The position numbers were made by a program, and so were the translations under genes. A stretch of DNA of 64,000 nucleotides. Origin: Nonomuraea pusilla (GTDB taxonomy: Bacteria; Actinomycetota; Actinomycetes; Streptosporangiales; Streptosporangiaceae). The number at the start of each line of letters is the position of its first letter. The stretch's first letter is position 1. A model generated the notes under the pieces. It did no database searches. It worked only from the letters and a program-made list of their open reading frames with translations, and was not told the DNA's origin. Location: assembly GCF_900109355.1 (NCBI RefSeq), contig NZ_FOBF01000003.1, positions 1 to 64,000 of the forward strand, in the 5' to 3' direction. Positions 16,752-24,540 of this stretch are shown here, piece by piece.

Positions 16752-17445
16752 GGTCCTCGTCGTGCAGAACAGCAGGAGCGGCGGCCCCAGCCGCTGGGGC
16801 GCCTGGCTGGAGGAGGCGGGGCTCACGCTCGACGTGGTGCACGGCCACAAGGGCGACCCGCTGCCCGGCGGCCTCGACGACCACGACGCCATGATCATGC
16901 TGGGCGGCGGGTACCTGCCCGGCGACGACGGGCGCGCCCCCTGGCTGGCCCCCGCGCGGCGGCTGGTGGGCGAGGCCGTGGCCGAGGGCGTGCCGCTGTT
17001 CGGCATCTGCCTCGGCGGCCAGATGCTGGCCGAGGTCGCGGGCGGCGAGGTGACGGGCGACGCGGGCGCGCCGGAGAACGGCAGCGTCCCCGTCACGATC
17101 AGGCCCGAGGCCGGGAGCGACCCGCTCTTCCACGGGCTGCCGCCCGTCGTGCCGGCGATCGAGCACCACAAGGACGCCGTCACCCGCCTGCCGCCCGGCG
17201 CGGTCTGGCTGGCCGAGACGGCCGCCTGCCCCTACCAGGCGTTCCGTGTGGGCGATCGGGCGTGGGGCGTGCAGTTCCACCCCGAGGTGCTGCCCGCGCG
17301 GGTACGCGAATGGGAGGCCGACGGGTTCGACCCGGCCGAGGTGTACGCGCGCGCCGTGGCCGACGAGCCGGTGTCCACGCCCGTCTGGCGGGAGGTGGCC
17401 GGGCGGTTCGCGCTCACCGTGCGTACGCGTCGTACCCCTGCTTGA
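16744..17445 (+). CDS. Class I glutamine amidotransferase
   Basis: 233-residue stand-alone glutaminase domain: nucleophile Cys in LFGICLGGQMLAE, His-Glu pair in VQFHPEVLP, and ammonia released for an unknown acceptor. The GTG at 16744 lies inside the end of the FolD-like gene (8-nt overlap), so the three genes form one operon. What receives the ammonia is not clear. The 3' end overlaps the convergent TauE/SafE fragment by 32 nt. Confidence 0.87.
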   Translation: MPKVLVVQNSRSGGPSRWGAWLEEAGLTLDVVHGHKGDPLPGGLDDHDAMIMLGGGYLPGDDGRAPWLAPARRLVGEAVAEGVPLFGICLGGQMLAEVAGGEVTGDAGAPENGSVPVTIRPEAGSDPLFHGLPPVVPAIEHHKDAVTRLPPGAVWLAETAACPYQAFRVGDRAWGVQFHPEVLPARVREWEADGFDPAEVYARAVADEPVSTPVWREVAGRFALTVRTRRTPA

Positions 17446-17773
17446 CCGCCACCGCCAGGCCGCAGGCCGCGGCGAGGTGGCGCAGGCTGTGGCCGGGCAG
17501 CCTGCGGGCGATCCCCGGGCCGATCCAGCCGCCCAGCGGGAAGCCGGCCGCCAGCGGCGCCGCGGCGGCCCAGTCCACCGGGCCGAACAGCGCGAACCCG
17601 GCCGCGGCGAGCGCCGTCAGCCGGCCGAGCCTGAGCACCCGGCCGCCCTGCCCGGCCGGCTCGGGACGCGACCCCGCCGCCGCGCCCAGCCCGGTGAAGA
17701 CCAGGGCGACCGTGCTGACCACCCCGGCCGCCGTCCCCACGGCCGGCAGGCCGAGCACCTCCGCCACGATCAC
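17414..17773 (-). pseudogene. C-terminal half of a TauE/SafE-type permease
   Basis: 119 residues with three or four hydrophobic stretches. The end (PLAAGFPLGGWIGPGIARRLPGHSLRHLAAACGL) resembles the last helices of TauE/SafE sulfite/organosulfonate exporters, which are normally about 250 residues. The N-terminal half is missing: only about 55 bases separate the fragment from the stop of the acyl-CoA synthetase gene. It is probably a decaying remnant; expression as a mini-permease cannot be excluded. Confidence 0.5.
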
Positions 17774-17827
17774 CCCGACGTGCTGGGGGCCGCCTTCCCG
17801 GCGGGCACCGGCCGGGGTCCGGCGTCC

Positions 17828-19426
17828 TCAGTCGTGTCCGGGCAGCCCCAGGAGCCCGGCCGCCCGCTCGCGCATCTCCACCTTGCGGATCTTCCCGGTG
17901 ACGGTCATCGGGAAGGCGTCCACGACGTGGACGTACCGGGGGATCTTGTAGTGGGCCAGCCTGCCCGCGCAGAACTCCCTGACCCGCTCGGCCGTCAGCG
18001 GCTCCGCGCCCGGCCGCATCACGATCCAGGCCATGAGCTCCTCGCCGTACTTCTCGTCCGGCACGCCGATCACCTGGACGTCCGCGATGTCCTCGTGGCG
18101 GTACAGGAACTCCTCGATCTCGCGCGGGTACACGTTCTCGCCGCCCCTGATGACCATGTCCTTGATCCGGCCGACCACGTTGACGTAGCCGTCGTCGTCC
18201 ATGACGGCCAGGTCGCCGGTGCGCATCCAGCGGGCCTCGTCGATGGCCTCGGCCGTCCTGTCCGGCTCGTTCCAGTAGCCCAGCATGACCGAGTAGCCCC
18301 GGGTGCACAGCTCGCCCGGCTCGCCGCGCGGCACCGTCAGCCGCGTCTCCGGGTGCACGATCTTCACCTCGACGTGGGGCATCACCCGGCCGACCGTCTC
18401 CGTCCTGCGGGCCAGGTCGTCGTCCGTCCTCGTCATGGTGGACACCGGGGACGTCTCCGTCATGCCGTAGCAGATGGCGACCTCGCGCATGTTCATCTCG
18501 CCGACCACCCGCTTCATCACCTCCACCGGGCAGGGCGAGCCCGCCATGATGCCGGTGCGCAGCGACGACAGGTCGTAGCCCGCCGCGATGGCCAGCTCCG
18601 CGATGAACATCGTCGGCACCCCGTACAGGGAGGTGCAGCGCTCGTCCTGGACGGCGCGCAGCGTCGCGTCCGGGTCGAAGCCCGGCGACGGGATCACGAT
18701 GCACGCGCCGTGCGAGGTGGCGGCCAGGTTGCCCATCACCATGCCGAAGCAGTGGTAGAAGGGCACCGGCAGGCAGACGCGGTCCTCCTCGGTGTAGTGG
18801 ATCAGCTCGCCGACGAAGAAGCCGTTGTTGAGGATGTTGTGGTGCGAGAGGGTCGCGCCCTTCGGGAAGCCGGTGGTGCCCGACGTGTACTGGATGTTGA
18901 TCGGGTCGTCGAAGGTGAGCCGCGCCATGCGCTCACGCAGCGCGTCCTCGCCGGCCAGGCCGGCGCGCAGGGCGTCCCAGGTGGGGTCGTCGAAGTAGAC
19001 GACGTCCCCGAAGCCGATCTCGTCCACCATCGCCCGGTAGTCGCTCGACTTGTGCGTCTGCGCGCTGACCAGCAGCCGCATGCCCGACTGCCTGACCACG
19101 TACTCCAGCTCGTGGGCGCGGTAGGCCGGGTTGACGTTGACGAGGATGGCGCCGATCTTGGCGGTGGCGTACTGGACGAGCACCCACTCCGCCCGGTTCG
19201 GCGACCAGATGCCCACCCTGTCGCCCTTCGCGACGCCCCGGGCCAGCAGCGACCTCGCGAGGAGGTCCACGTCCGCGTTCAGCTCCTCGTACGTCCACCT
19301 GCGGCCCGTGGGGACGTCCACGAGCGCCTCCCTGGCGCCGAAGCGGGCGGCGGTGCGTTCGAGGTTCTCTCCGATGGTCTCGCCCAGCAGCGGCGTGCCG
19401 GCGGTGGAGCTGGAGTACGACAGCAT
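17828..19426 (-). CDS. AMP-forming acyl-CoA synthetase (FadD-like)
   Basis: 532 residues of the ANL superfamily, activating a carboxylic acid with ATP and CoA. Motifs in order: A3 P-loop [17 protein letters not shown]5 [12 protein letters not shown]7 [16 protein letters not shown]8 [20 protein letters not shown], and the catalytic A10 lysine in [12 protein letters not shown]. This pattern fits medium- or long-chain fatty acyl-CoA synthetases of mycobacterial FadD35 type. The ATG at 19426 ([10 protein letters not shown]) has GAGGGC just upstream. It is followed only by the TauE/SafE fragment. The substrate chain length cannot be read from sequence. Confidence 0.9.
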   Translation of the reverse strand: MLSYSSSTAGTPLLGETIGENLERTAARFGAREALVDVPTGRRWTYEELNADVDLLARSLLARGVAKGDRVGIWSPNRAEWVLVQYATAKIGAILVNVNPAYRAHELEYVVRQSGMRLLVSAQTHKSSDYRAMVDEIGFGDVVYFDDPTWDALRAGLAGEDALRERMARLTFDDPINIQYTSGTTGFPKGATLSHHNILNNGFFVGELIHYTEEDRVCLPVPFYHCFGMVMGNLAATSHGACIVIPSPGFDPDATLRAVQDERCTSLYGVPTMFIAELAIAAGYDLSSLRTGIMAGSPCPVEVMKRVVGEMNMREVAICYGMTETSPVSTMTRTDDDLARRTETVGRVMPHVEVKIVHPETRLTVPRGEPGELCTRGYSVMLGYWNEPDRTAEAIDEARWMRTGDLAVMDDDGYVNVVGRIKDMVIRGGENVYPREIEEFLYRHEDIADVQVIGVPDEKYGEELMAWIVMRPGAEPLTAERVREFCAGRLAHYKIPRYVHVVDAFPMTVTGKIRKVEMRERAAGLLGLPGHD

Positions 19427-19485
19427 GCCCTCAGTGTCGGGCGGAGCGGGCCGCGGCACCACCCCCGTCCGGGGGTTGCGAAGGG

Positions 19486-20904
19486 TCAGCCGAGCGCTCG
19501 CATGATCGCCTCCGCCGTCGCCTCCCAGATGGGCGTGCCGGGGGTGATGACGTCGAAGTGGTCGCCCGCCGTCTCCAGGTACGTCACGTCGTCGCCCGCC
19601 TCCCGCGCGGCACGGGCGTGGCGGCGGCTGAAGTCGATCAGGTCGGGGTCGTCGCCCGTGCCCTGCACGATGAGCTGGGGCACGCCGAGCGGCACCCTGA
19701 GCAGGGGCGACGAGACGGCGTACGGCTCGGCCGCCCCTCCCGGCCGGACGCGGGTCCCGGCCGCGACCTCAGCGGCGCCGTCGGGCGGCGCGGGGGCGCG
19801 GGTGCCGTGCGGCGGCGCGGGGGCGGGGGTGCCGTGCGGCGGCGCGGGGGTGCGGGTGCCGACCTCGGGGGCGGGGCTGCCGTCCAGCGGTGCCAGGGCG
19901 CGGGTGCCGAGCGCGGCGGCGACGGCGCCCGAGCTGACCCAGCGCCTGTCGCCCTCGACCAGGTCGAGCACGCCCGCGAGCGACACGGCGAGCGCGACCG
20001 GCGCGCCGTCGGCCGCCGCCCGCAGGGCGAGCTGCCCGCCCGCCGAGTGCCCCACCACCGCCACCCGCCCGAGATCGAGCCGCGCCTGGAGCATGCCGTG
20101 CGACATGGCCTGGGGCTCGCCCGGCGCGCGGGGACCGGGGCGGTCCGGGATGTCACGGAAGTCCGGGATGTCGCGGACACCAGGGATGTCGCGGACGCCA
20201 GGGATGCGGCCGCCAGGGATGTCGCGGAGGTTCGGGAGATCGGAGAGGTCGGGGAGGTGTTGGAGATGGTGGAGGTGGTGGAGTGCGGAGAGTCCGGCGG
20301 CGACGTCGTCCGTGGTGGCGCGCCAGCCGTGCAGGTCGGGGCGGCGGTACTCCAGGTTCCAGACCGCCGTGCCGCGCGCCGCGAGGTCGGCGCACAGCGC
20401 GTCCATGACATCGGCCGCCCAGATGGACCGCCAGTAGCCGCCGTGCACCAGCGCGACCACCGGCACGGGCCCCTCAGCGGGCGCGGACGGCAGATGCAGC
20501 TCGCCCCACTGCTCAGGTCCGGGTCCGTACGGGATGCGCGAGGCCCGGCGCCGGGCGCGGTGCACGGCGTGCCTGACGCCCCAGCCGAGACCCGCCAGGC
20601 CCCGCCCGTGCAGGTGCGCGGCGCCCTCGGCGGGGACGACCCCGTCGCGGCGGTGCAGGTCGACCCAGACGACCGGGCCGAGCGGGCCGGTCACCAGCTC
20701 CCCCGCCTCCGGGCCCGGCACGGCGACCACCGCGGCGCCGCCCGCGAGCCCGTCGAGGACCATGGAGCGCAGGCCGTGGACGTCGGGCGCGTGGACCACC
20801 TCGCCGCGCACGCCGAGGGCGGCGAACTCGCGGGCCGCGATCTCGCCGAGCAGGCCGGGGTCGGCGACCACGGCCGGACCGATCACCACGAGGACGTCGC
20901 TCAT
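19486..20904 (-). CDS. AroQ-like domain fused to alpha/beta hydrolase, with low-complexity insertions
   Basis: 472 residues. Residues 1-85 resemble a type II dehydroquinase fold ([43 protein letters not shown]) but lack its catalytic Tyr and His. From about residue 130 follows an alpha/beta hydrolase of kynurenine-formamidase/esterase type: oxyanion HGGYWRSIW, nucleophile GHSAGGQ, and C-terminal His in TAGDHFDVI. Two insertions interrupt the hydrolase: a His/Leu/Pro-Asp stretch with RDIPGV-type repeats before the nucleophile, and an [13 protein letters not shown] stretch before the acid. Both come from short tandem DNA repeats kept in frame. The start ATG is 38 bases from the divergent endonuclease V gene. 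Confidence 0.72.
   Translation of the reverse strand: MSDVLVVIGPAVVADPGLLGEIAAREFAALGVRGEVVHAPDVHGLRSMVLDGLAGGAAVVAVPGPEAGELVTGPLGPVVWVDLHRRDGVVPAEGAAHLHGRGLAGLGWGVRHAVHRARRRASRIPYGPGPEQWGELHLPSAPAEGPVPVVALVHGGYWRSIWAADVMDALCADLAARGTAVWNLEYRRPDLHGWRATTDDVAAGLSALHHLHHLQHLPDLSDLPNLRDIPGGRIPGVRDIPGVRDIPDFRDIPDRPGPRAPGEPQAMSHGMLQARLDLGRVAVVGHSAGGQLALRAAADGAPVALAVSLAGVLDLVEGDRRWVSSGAVAAALGTRALAPLDGSPAPEVGTRTPAPPHGTPAPAPPHGTRAPAPPDGAAEVAAGTRVRPGGAAEPYAVSSPLLRVPLGVPQLIVQGTGDDPDLIDFSRRHARAAREAGDDVTYLETAGDHFDVITPGTPIWEATAEAIMRALG
20153..20290. repeat. In-frame tandem repeats inside the hydrolase gene
   Basis: Degenerate units of about 15-18 bases related to GGGATGTCGCGGACGCCA repeat at 20153-20240, followed by shorter GGAGAT/GGTGGA-rich units to about 20285. 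They encode the RDIP..RDIP and [10 protein letters not shown] stretches. A second, coding repeat block lies at about 19790-19870. Confidence 0.75.
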
Positions 20905-20942
20905 GGACGCCGACCCTACAGGGAAGGGCGTACGGTGGGCCC

Positions 20943-21605
20943 GTGCGCGTCGATCAGCTCCACCCGTGGCCGTCCACCGCCGCCGAGGCGGAGGCCGTCC
21001 AGGACGCCCTGCGCGGGCGCGTCGAGCTCACCGGTCCCGAGGAGTTCGCGCTCGTCGCCGGCCTGGACGTGCACTACCACGGCGACGACGAGGTGACCGC
21101 CGCCGTGGTCGTGCTGGACGCCGCCACGCTCGACGTGGCCGAGCAGGCCGTCGCCCACGGCAGGGCGGCCTTCCCGTACGTGCCCGGCCTGTTCGCCTTC
21201 CGGGAGCTGCCCGCGCTGGTGTCGGCGCTGGAACGCCTCACCGTCACGCCCGACCTGCTGGTGTGCGACGGCTACGGGCTGGCGCACCCGCGCGGGTTCG
21301 GCCTGGCCTGTCACATCGGGGTGCTCACCGGGCTGCCGTCGATGGGGGTGGGCAAGACGCCGTTCGTCGGCGAGAGCGAGCCGCCCGCGCCGGAGCGCGG
21401 CTCGTGGACGCCGATCACGTACGGCGGGGCGACCGTGGGCAGGGCGGTGCGCACCCGCGACGGGGTCAGGCCGGTGTACGTCTCGCAGGGTCACCGCATC
21501 AGCCTCGACACCGCGACCCGGCAGGCGCTCCTGCTCGCCCCGCGCCACCGCATCCCCGAGCCGATCCGCCGCGCCGACCACCTCGCCCGCCACCCGCCGT
21601 CCTGA
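20943..21605 (+). CDS. nfi: Endonuclease V (deoxyinosine-specific)
   Basis: 220 residues. EndoV cleaves DNA or RNA near deaminated adenine (inosine). Active-site features: Asp42 in AGLDVHYHGD, the PYVPGLFAFRELPALV wedge and glutamate region, Asp near residue 112 in LVCDGYGLAHPRGFGLACHIGV, and the lysine in MGVGKTPFVG. The GTG at 20943 is the only sensible start and lies 38 bases from the divergent hydrolase gene. Length is typical of bacterial EndoV. Confidence 0.93.
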   Translation: MRVDQLHPWPSTAAEAEAVQDALRGRVELTGPEEFALVAGLDVHYHGDDEVTAAVVVLDAATLDVAEQAVAHGRAAFPYVPGLFAFRELPALVSALERLTVTPDLLVCDGYGLAHPRGFGLACHIGVLTGLPSMGVGKTPFVGESEPPAPERGSWTPITYGGATVGRAVRTRDGVRPVYVSQGHRISLDTATRQALLLAPRHRIPEPIRRADHLARHPPS

Positions 21606-21629
21606 CCCCGTGCCACCCCACACCGCCCG

Positions 21630-21752
21630 ACCGCCGGGGCGGTGGCCAGGACCGCCGGGCGGTGGTCAGGACCGCCGAAGCGGTGGCGGGCAGCGCCAAG
21701 GCGGCGGCCGAGACCGCCGGGGCGGTGGTCGGGACCGCTCAGGCGGTGGTCA
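21630..21752. repeat. GC-rich tandem repeat, about 21-24 bp units
   Basis: Units related to GACCGCCGGGCGGTGGTCAG recur about five times with drift between the endonuclease V stop and the end of the convergent membrane-protein gene. Each unit contains a self-complementary CCGCC..GGCGG core, so the array can fold into a series of hairpins. It may serve as a bidirectional terminator. Confidence 0.75.
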
Positions 21753-22121
21753 GCGGCGCCAGGCCCAGACGAGCAGCCAGACGTTCAGTGCGCACAGCGC
21801 CATCGCGAGCGGGACGTGCACCGTCAGCACGCCCGTGCCGCCCAGCGCCGACTGGACCATCCCGAGCAGCAGCACCACCAGGCTGACCAGCGCCGGCCAG
21901 CCCGCCTCGCGGCCTGGACGCCACAGCAGCACGGCCGCCACGAGCTGCGCGAGCCCGAGGACGTGCACGGCCGTCGCCCCCACGGCGTGCGTGGCCGCCG
22001 CGCCTCCGCCGAGCAGCTGCCCGGCCGTCACCCCCTGGGCGAGCACCGACAGCGTGCCGAGCGCGGCCGCGACCTTGAACGCGGTCGCGTACCCGCTCCC
22101 CTTGACGACCTGGGTGACCAC
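21750..22121 (-). CDS. Four-helix integral membrane protein
   Basis: 123 residues, almost entirely four hydrophobic helices, ending in the basic tail WAWRR. Histidines sit in or near helices (ATHAVGATAVHVLG and GVLTVHVPLAMAL), with VLAQGVTAGQLL and GMVQSALGGTG in the partner helices, a layout reminiscent of heme-binding CtaA-like half-bundles; that is inference only. The GTG at 22121 is preceded by GGAG at about 6 nt. No partner gene is apparent. Confidence 0.65.
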   Translation of the reverse strand: MVTQVVKGSGYATAFKVAAALGTLSVLAQGVTAGQLLGGGAAATHAVGATAVHVLGLAQLVAAVLLWRPGREAGWPALVSLVVLLLGMVQSALGGTGVLTVHVPLAMALCALNVWLLVWAWRR

Positions 22122-22307
22122 TCGACTCTCCTTCGATCTCGGACTCCGGCTGAACCGCCGACCTCCACGATCGCGCCGCACGACGCCGGCGGCATCCGCC
22201 ACGGGTCGTCATGGCTCGTACACCAGCGGGCGTATCCGAGAGGATGCGGGCCCCAGCGCCCCAGGAAGGCGGCCGACGGCAGCGCCACCGTCAGGCGCGT
22301 GCGGGGC

Positions 22308-22931
22308 TCAGCGTGCTGGGGCGGTCAGTGGGGGCAGGATGGCCTGGGCGTCCGCGCCGGCGAACCACAGGCCGATGACGAACGCCGCCGTCGCCTCCAG
22401 CAGCGCCGCCCGGTCCAGGCGGCCCGCGTGCAGCGGCGTGCAGCCGAGGTCGGACACGAGCGTGCGGGCCGCCTCCAGCGCCGCGGGATCGTCGCCGCAC
22501 AGCGGGACGGCGACGGGCCGCCCGTCGAAGGCGGGCGGGGTCATGCGCCAGACGTCCACATGGCACAGGTTGAAAGCCTTAACCACGTGAGCGCCCGTGA
22601 GCCGGGACACCGTCTGGGCCAGTGGCTGAGCGGCGTCATACCGGTCGGGGACTCCGGGGGCGTTCATCACGTCGATGAGCGGCTTGCCGCGCAGGGCCGG
22701 GCCCGCCGCCTCCAGGACGTCCGGCGCGGCCTGCGCGAGCACCGCAGCAACCGCGACGTCGCCGAACGCGGCGGCCTGCGCGAACGTCCCCGGCCTCGCT
22801 CCCATGGCGGCGGCCCGCTCCGCCGTCCTGCGGGGGTCGCGGCCTGCGACCATGACCTCGTGGCCCGCTCTGATCCACTGGGTGCCGAGCGCGTCCGCCA
22901 TGCCGCCCGCGCCCAGGATGCCGATGCGCAT
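22308..22931 (-). CDS. NADPH/F420-type oxidoreductase, Rossmann-fold
   Basis: 207 residues of the F420-dependent NADP oxidoreductase family: MRIGILGAGGMADALGTQW nucleotide-binding start, VAGRDPRR (basic residues suit NADP), PLIDVMNAPG, and VVKAFNLCHVDVW near the C-terminal half. Members move hydride between NADP and F420 or act as small dehydrogenases. The ATG at 22931 has AGGAGG about 6 nt upstream. It is divergent from the HxlR regulator across 104 bases, the usual arrangement of an HxlR target. Confidence 0.82.
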   Translation of the reverse strand: MRIGILGAGGMADALGTQWIRAGHEVMVAGRDPRRTAERAAAMGARPGTFAQAAAFGDVAVAAVLAQAAPDVLEAAGPALRGKPLIDVMNAPGVPDRYDAAQPLAQTVSRLTGAHVVKAFNLCHVDVWRMTPPAFDGRPVAVPLCGDDPAALEAARTLVSDLGCTPLHAGRLDRAALLEATAAFVIGLWFAGADAQAILPPLTAPAR

Positions 22932-23005
22932 CCGTGTCCTCCTGACATTCGAGAGGTCCCCGTGAAGGGGCTTTACTGATAGGAGGACTGTAGGAAGCGC
23001 GTCAC

Positions 23006-23019
23006 GCACCGATCGGTGC
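23006..23019. promoter_or_regulatory. Candidate HxlR operator palindrome
   Basis: GCACCGATCGGTGC is a perfect 14-bp palindrome 16 bases before the HxlR start, between two divergent genes. A direct repeat (ACTGATAGGA, ACTGTAGGA) lies just upstream at about 22976-22996. Either could bind the regulator. Confidence 0.5.
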
Positions 23020-23035
23020 CTAACGGAGGGTTCCG

Positions 23036-23419
23036 GTGTTCCTCGCCGACTGCCAGGCCAGGCTGGCCTTCGACCTGCTCGCCAACACCTGGAACGCGGT
23101 CGTCGTGTGGTCGCTCAGGCACGGGCCGCGCCGTCCGGGCGAGCTGCGCGGGCAGATCGGCGGCATCAGCCACAAGGTGCTGACCGAGACGCTGCGACGG
23201 CTGGAGTTCAACGGGCTGGTCGAGCGGCACGCGTACGCGGAGGCGCCGCCCCGGGTGGAGTACGCGCTGACCGGTCTGGGCCGCAGCCTGCTCGCGCCGA
23301 TCGAGACGTTCGGCGCGTGGGCCTTCGAGCACGCCGACGAGGTGCTGGCGGCACAGGACCGCTGGGAGGAGGAGACCATCGCCTCCCCCACGCCTCCCCG
23401 GGCCGAACGCCCCTCATGA
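23036..23419 (+). CDS. HxlR-family transcriptional regulator
   Basis: 127-residue winged-helix protein: CQARLAFDLLANTWNAVVVWSLRHGPRRPGELRGQ, then the recognition region ISHKVLTETLRRLEFNGLVERHAY and PPRVEYALTGLG. HxlR proteins often respond to reactive electrophiles or oxidants through a cysteine near the N-terminus; Cys6 is in that position. The GTG at 23036 follows GGAGGG. It very likely controls the divergent oxidoreductase. Confidence 0.88.
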   Translation: MFLADCQARLAFDLLANTWNAVVVWSLRHGPRRPGELRGQIGGISHKVLTETLRRLEFNGLVERHAYAEAPPRVEYALTGLGRSLLAPIETFGAWAFEHADEVLAAQDRWEEETIASPTPPRAERPS

Positions 23420-23530
23420 AACCCCCACCCCCACCAGAACCACGCACGCTCCTCCGCGGTGTACGCGGCGGTGCGGGGGGCGCCGCGCCGTCGCCTCCTT
23501 CAACGGGAAAGGCATGCCCAGCACAATAAT

Positions 23531-23544
23531 AGAGCGCGCGCTCT
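23531..23544. promoter_or_regulatory. Palindrome upstream of the mini-peptide gene
   Basis: AGAGCGCGCGCTCT is a perfect 14-bp palindrome inside an unusually AT-containing stretch (ACAATAATAGAG before it, TGAAACTGTGTATGTTG after it). It lies about 60 bases before the mini-peptide ATG. It is a reasonable operator or promoter-proximal site; no exact -35/-10 pair is assigned. Confidence 0.45.
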
Positions 23545-23605
23545 GAAACTGTGTATGTTGGTACCAGGTCCCGGGACGTCGATCACCCACCATCAAGGAG
23601 GTTCC

Positions 23606-23695
23606 ATGCGGAAGGTCGTCATCACGCTCATGGCCGGCATCGCCGCCGCCGTCGTACTCGCGCAGCCCGCCCTGGCAATCTGCATTCCGTACTGA
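23606..23695 (+). CDS. 29-residue secreted mini-peptide (signal peptide plus ICIPY)
   Basis: The peptide begins MRKVVITLMAGIAAAVVL and ends AQPALAICIPY. It is a textbook Sec signal peptide: short basic n-region, 14-residue hydrophobic core, and an ALA cleavage site, leaving only five residues (ICIPY) after cleavage. A near-perfect ribosome-binding site AAGGAGGT sits 4-5 bases before the ATG, and a hairpin terminator follows 25 bases after the stop, so it looks like a complete single-gene unit. I do not recognise the family. Possibilities are an exported signalling pentapeptide, a membrane-inserted microprotein, or the stub of a longer secreted protein. Confidence 0.62.
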   Translation: MRKVVITLMAGIAAAVVLAQPALAICIPY

Positions 23696-23720
23696 CGTCT
23701 CACCAGGCGGCCCTTGGAAC

Positions 23721-23745
23721 GGGCTCCCCGTTGACGCGGGAGCCC
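23721..23745 (+). terminator. Terminator hairpin after the mini-peptide gene
   Basis: GGGCTCCC (23721-23728) pairs perfectly with GGGAGCCC (23738-23745), with two further CG pairs inside the loop. CTTCC follows. Position and symmetry suit termination of the mini-peptide transcript. Confidence 0.65.
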
Positions 23746-24141
23746 CTTCCTCGCCGCCGGAAGCACCCCCGCTCGATGCGGCCCGGCGCCGCCCGCGCCG
23801 CCGATCTTCACTGCGCCCCCATCGCACACCTCGCGGGGCCGGTGCGGGGCGGCGCCGACGGTGAGGTCTGCCCATGCCACGGCGATGACCTCCCGGGGTC
23901 GGAGGCCGGAGCGGAGGTGAATCCCCCTGATCTCAACTCCGTACAGGCGCCGGAGCCAGGCAGCCTCCTTGGAGCCAGGGGCGCGCCTGAACCGGCCCTG
24001 GCCGAGCCGAAGGCTCGCTTGTGTCACCCGCCCGCCTGAGTCGGGGGCGCGCTTGGGACGGCGGCTCTCCCGAAGGCGGGAGGGCTTCCCGAGCGTGCCG
24101 CCCGCCGCAGTCGCGGCCTGGTCCTGGTGACGTGCCGCGGG
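23746..24141 (-). other. No intact gene; possible tyrosine-recombinase remnant
   Basis: About 400 bases without a convincing gene. On the minus strand, 23863-23907 encodes SGLRPREVIAVAWADL, which resembles the box I motif of tyrosine recombinases (GLR..E...L.W.D) and is preceded by LRRLYGVEIRGIHL. No box II or catalytic His-x-x-Arg follows, so at most this is a fragment. A hairpin with arms CTCCCG and CGGGAG lies near 24066-24083. Confidence 0.3.
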
Positions 24142-24504
24142 TCACGTGGCGTGGGCGGCCTGTTCCTCCAGCCAGTCGCGTAGCACGACGGCCTGGTTGT
24201 GCTCGGTGTCCTTGGCGCCGTACAGGAGGGTGACGCGGCCCTTCCTCGCGGCGTCGAGCAGCGGGCGCACAACCTCCGGCCGGTCGGCGAGCTCGGCCCG
24301 GTACCGCTCGGCGAACGCCTCGAACCGCTCGGGCCGGTGGCCGAACCACAGCCGCAGCTCCGACGACGGCGCGACGTCGCGGGCCCACCCGTCGAGGCGC
24401 AGGTCGTCCTTGCGGATGCCGCGCGGCCACATGCGGTCCACGAGGAACACCGTGCCCCGCACCGGCTCCTTGTCGTAGACGCGCTGGATGACGATCGGTC
24501 CCAT
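24142..24504 (-). CDS. DUF488-family protein
   Basis: 120 residues with the full DUF488 pattern: VFLVDRMWPRGIRKDDLRLDG, WARDVAPSSELRLWFGHRPERFEAFAERYRAEL, and LLYGAKDTEHNQAVVLRDWL. The family is widespread and conserved but its function is not established. The ATG at 24504 (MGPIVIQRVYD) fits family N-termini; an upstream in-frame start would add a non-conserved tail. It ends 36 bases downstream of the HAD gene, in the same direction. Confidence 0.88.
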   Translation of the reverse strand: MGPIVIQRVYDKEPVRGTVFLVDRMWPRGIRKDDLRLDGWARDVAPSSELRLWFGHRPERFEAFAERYRAELADRPEVVRPLLDAARKGRVTLLYGAKDTEHNQAVVLRDWLEEQAAHAT

Positions 24505-24540
24505 ATCGGGGCCCCTACCCCGGGGCGGGCCCGGCACCCC

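Noticed and set aside
17246..20437. Open reading frame of more than 1000 codons on the plus strand
   Set aside because: It runs opposite the acyl-CoA synthetase and hydrolase genes, which have clear family motifs. Its own sequence is Gly/Arg/His-rich with no domain, a typical high-GC shadow.
21630..21752. Repeat array considered as a CRISPR
   Set aside because: Units are contiguous and drifting with no unique spacers, and no cas genes occur in the window. The other arrays (27076, 29793, 44365, 61183) fail for the same reason.
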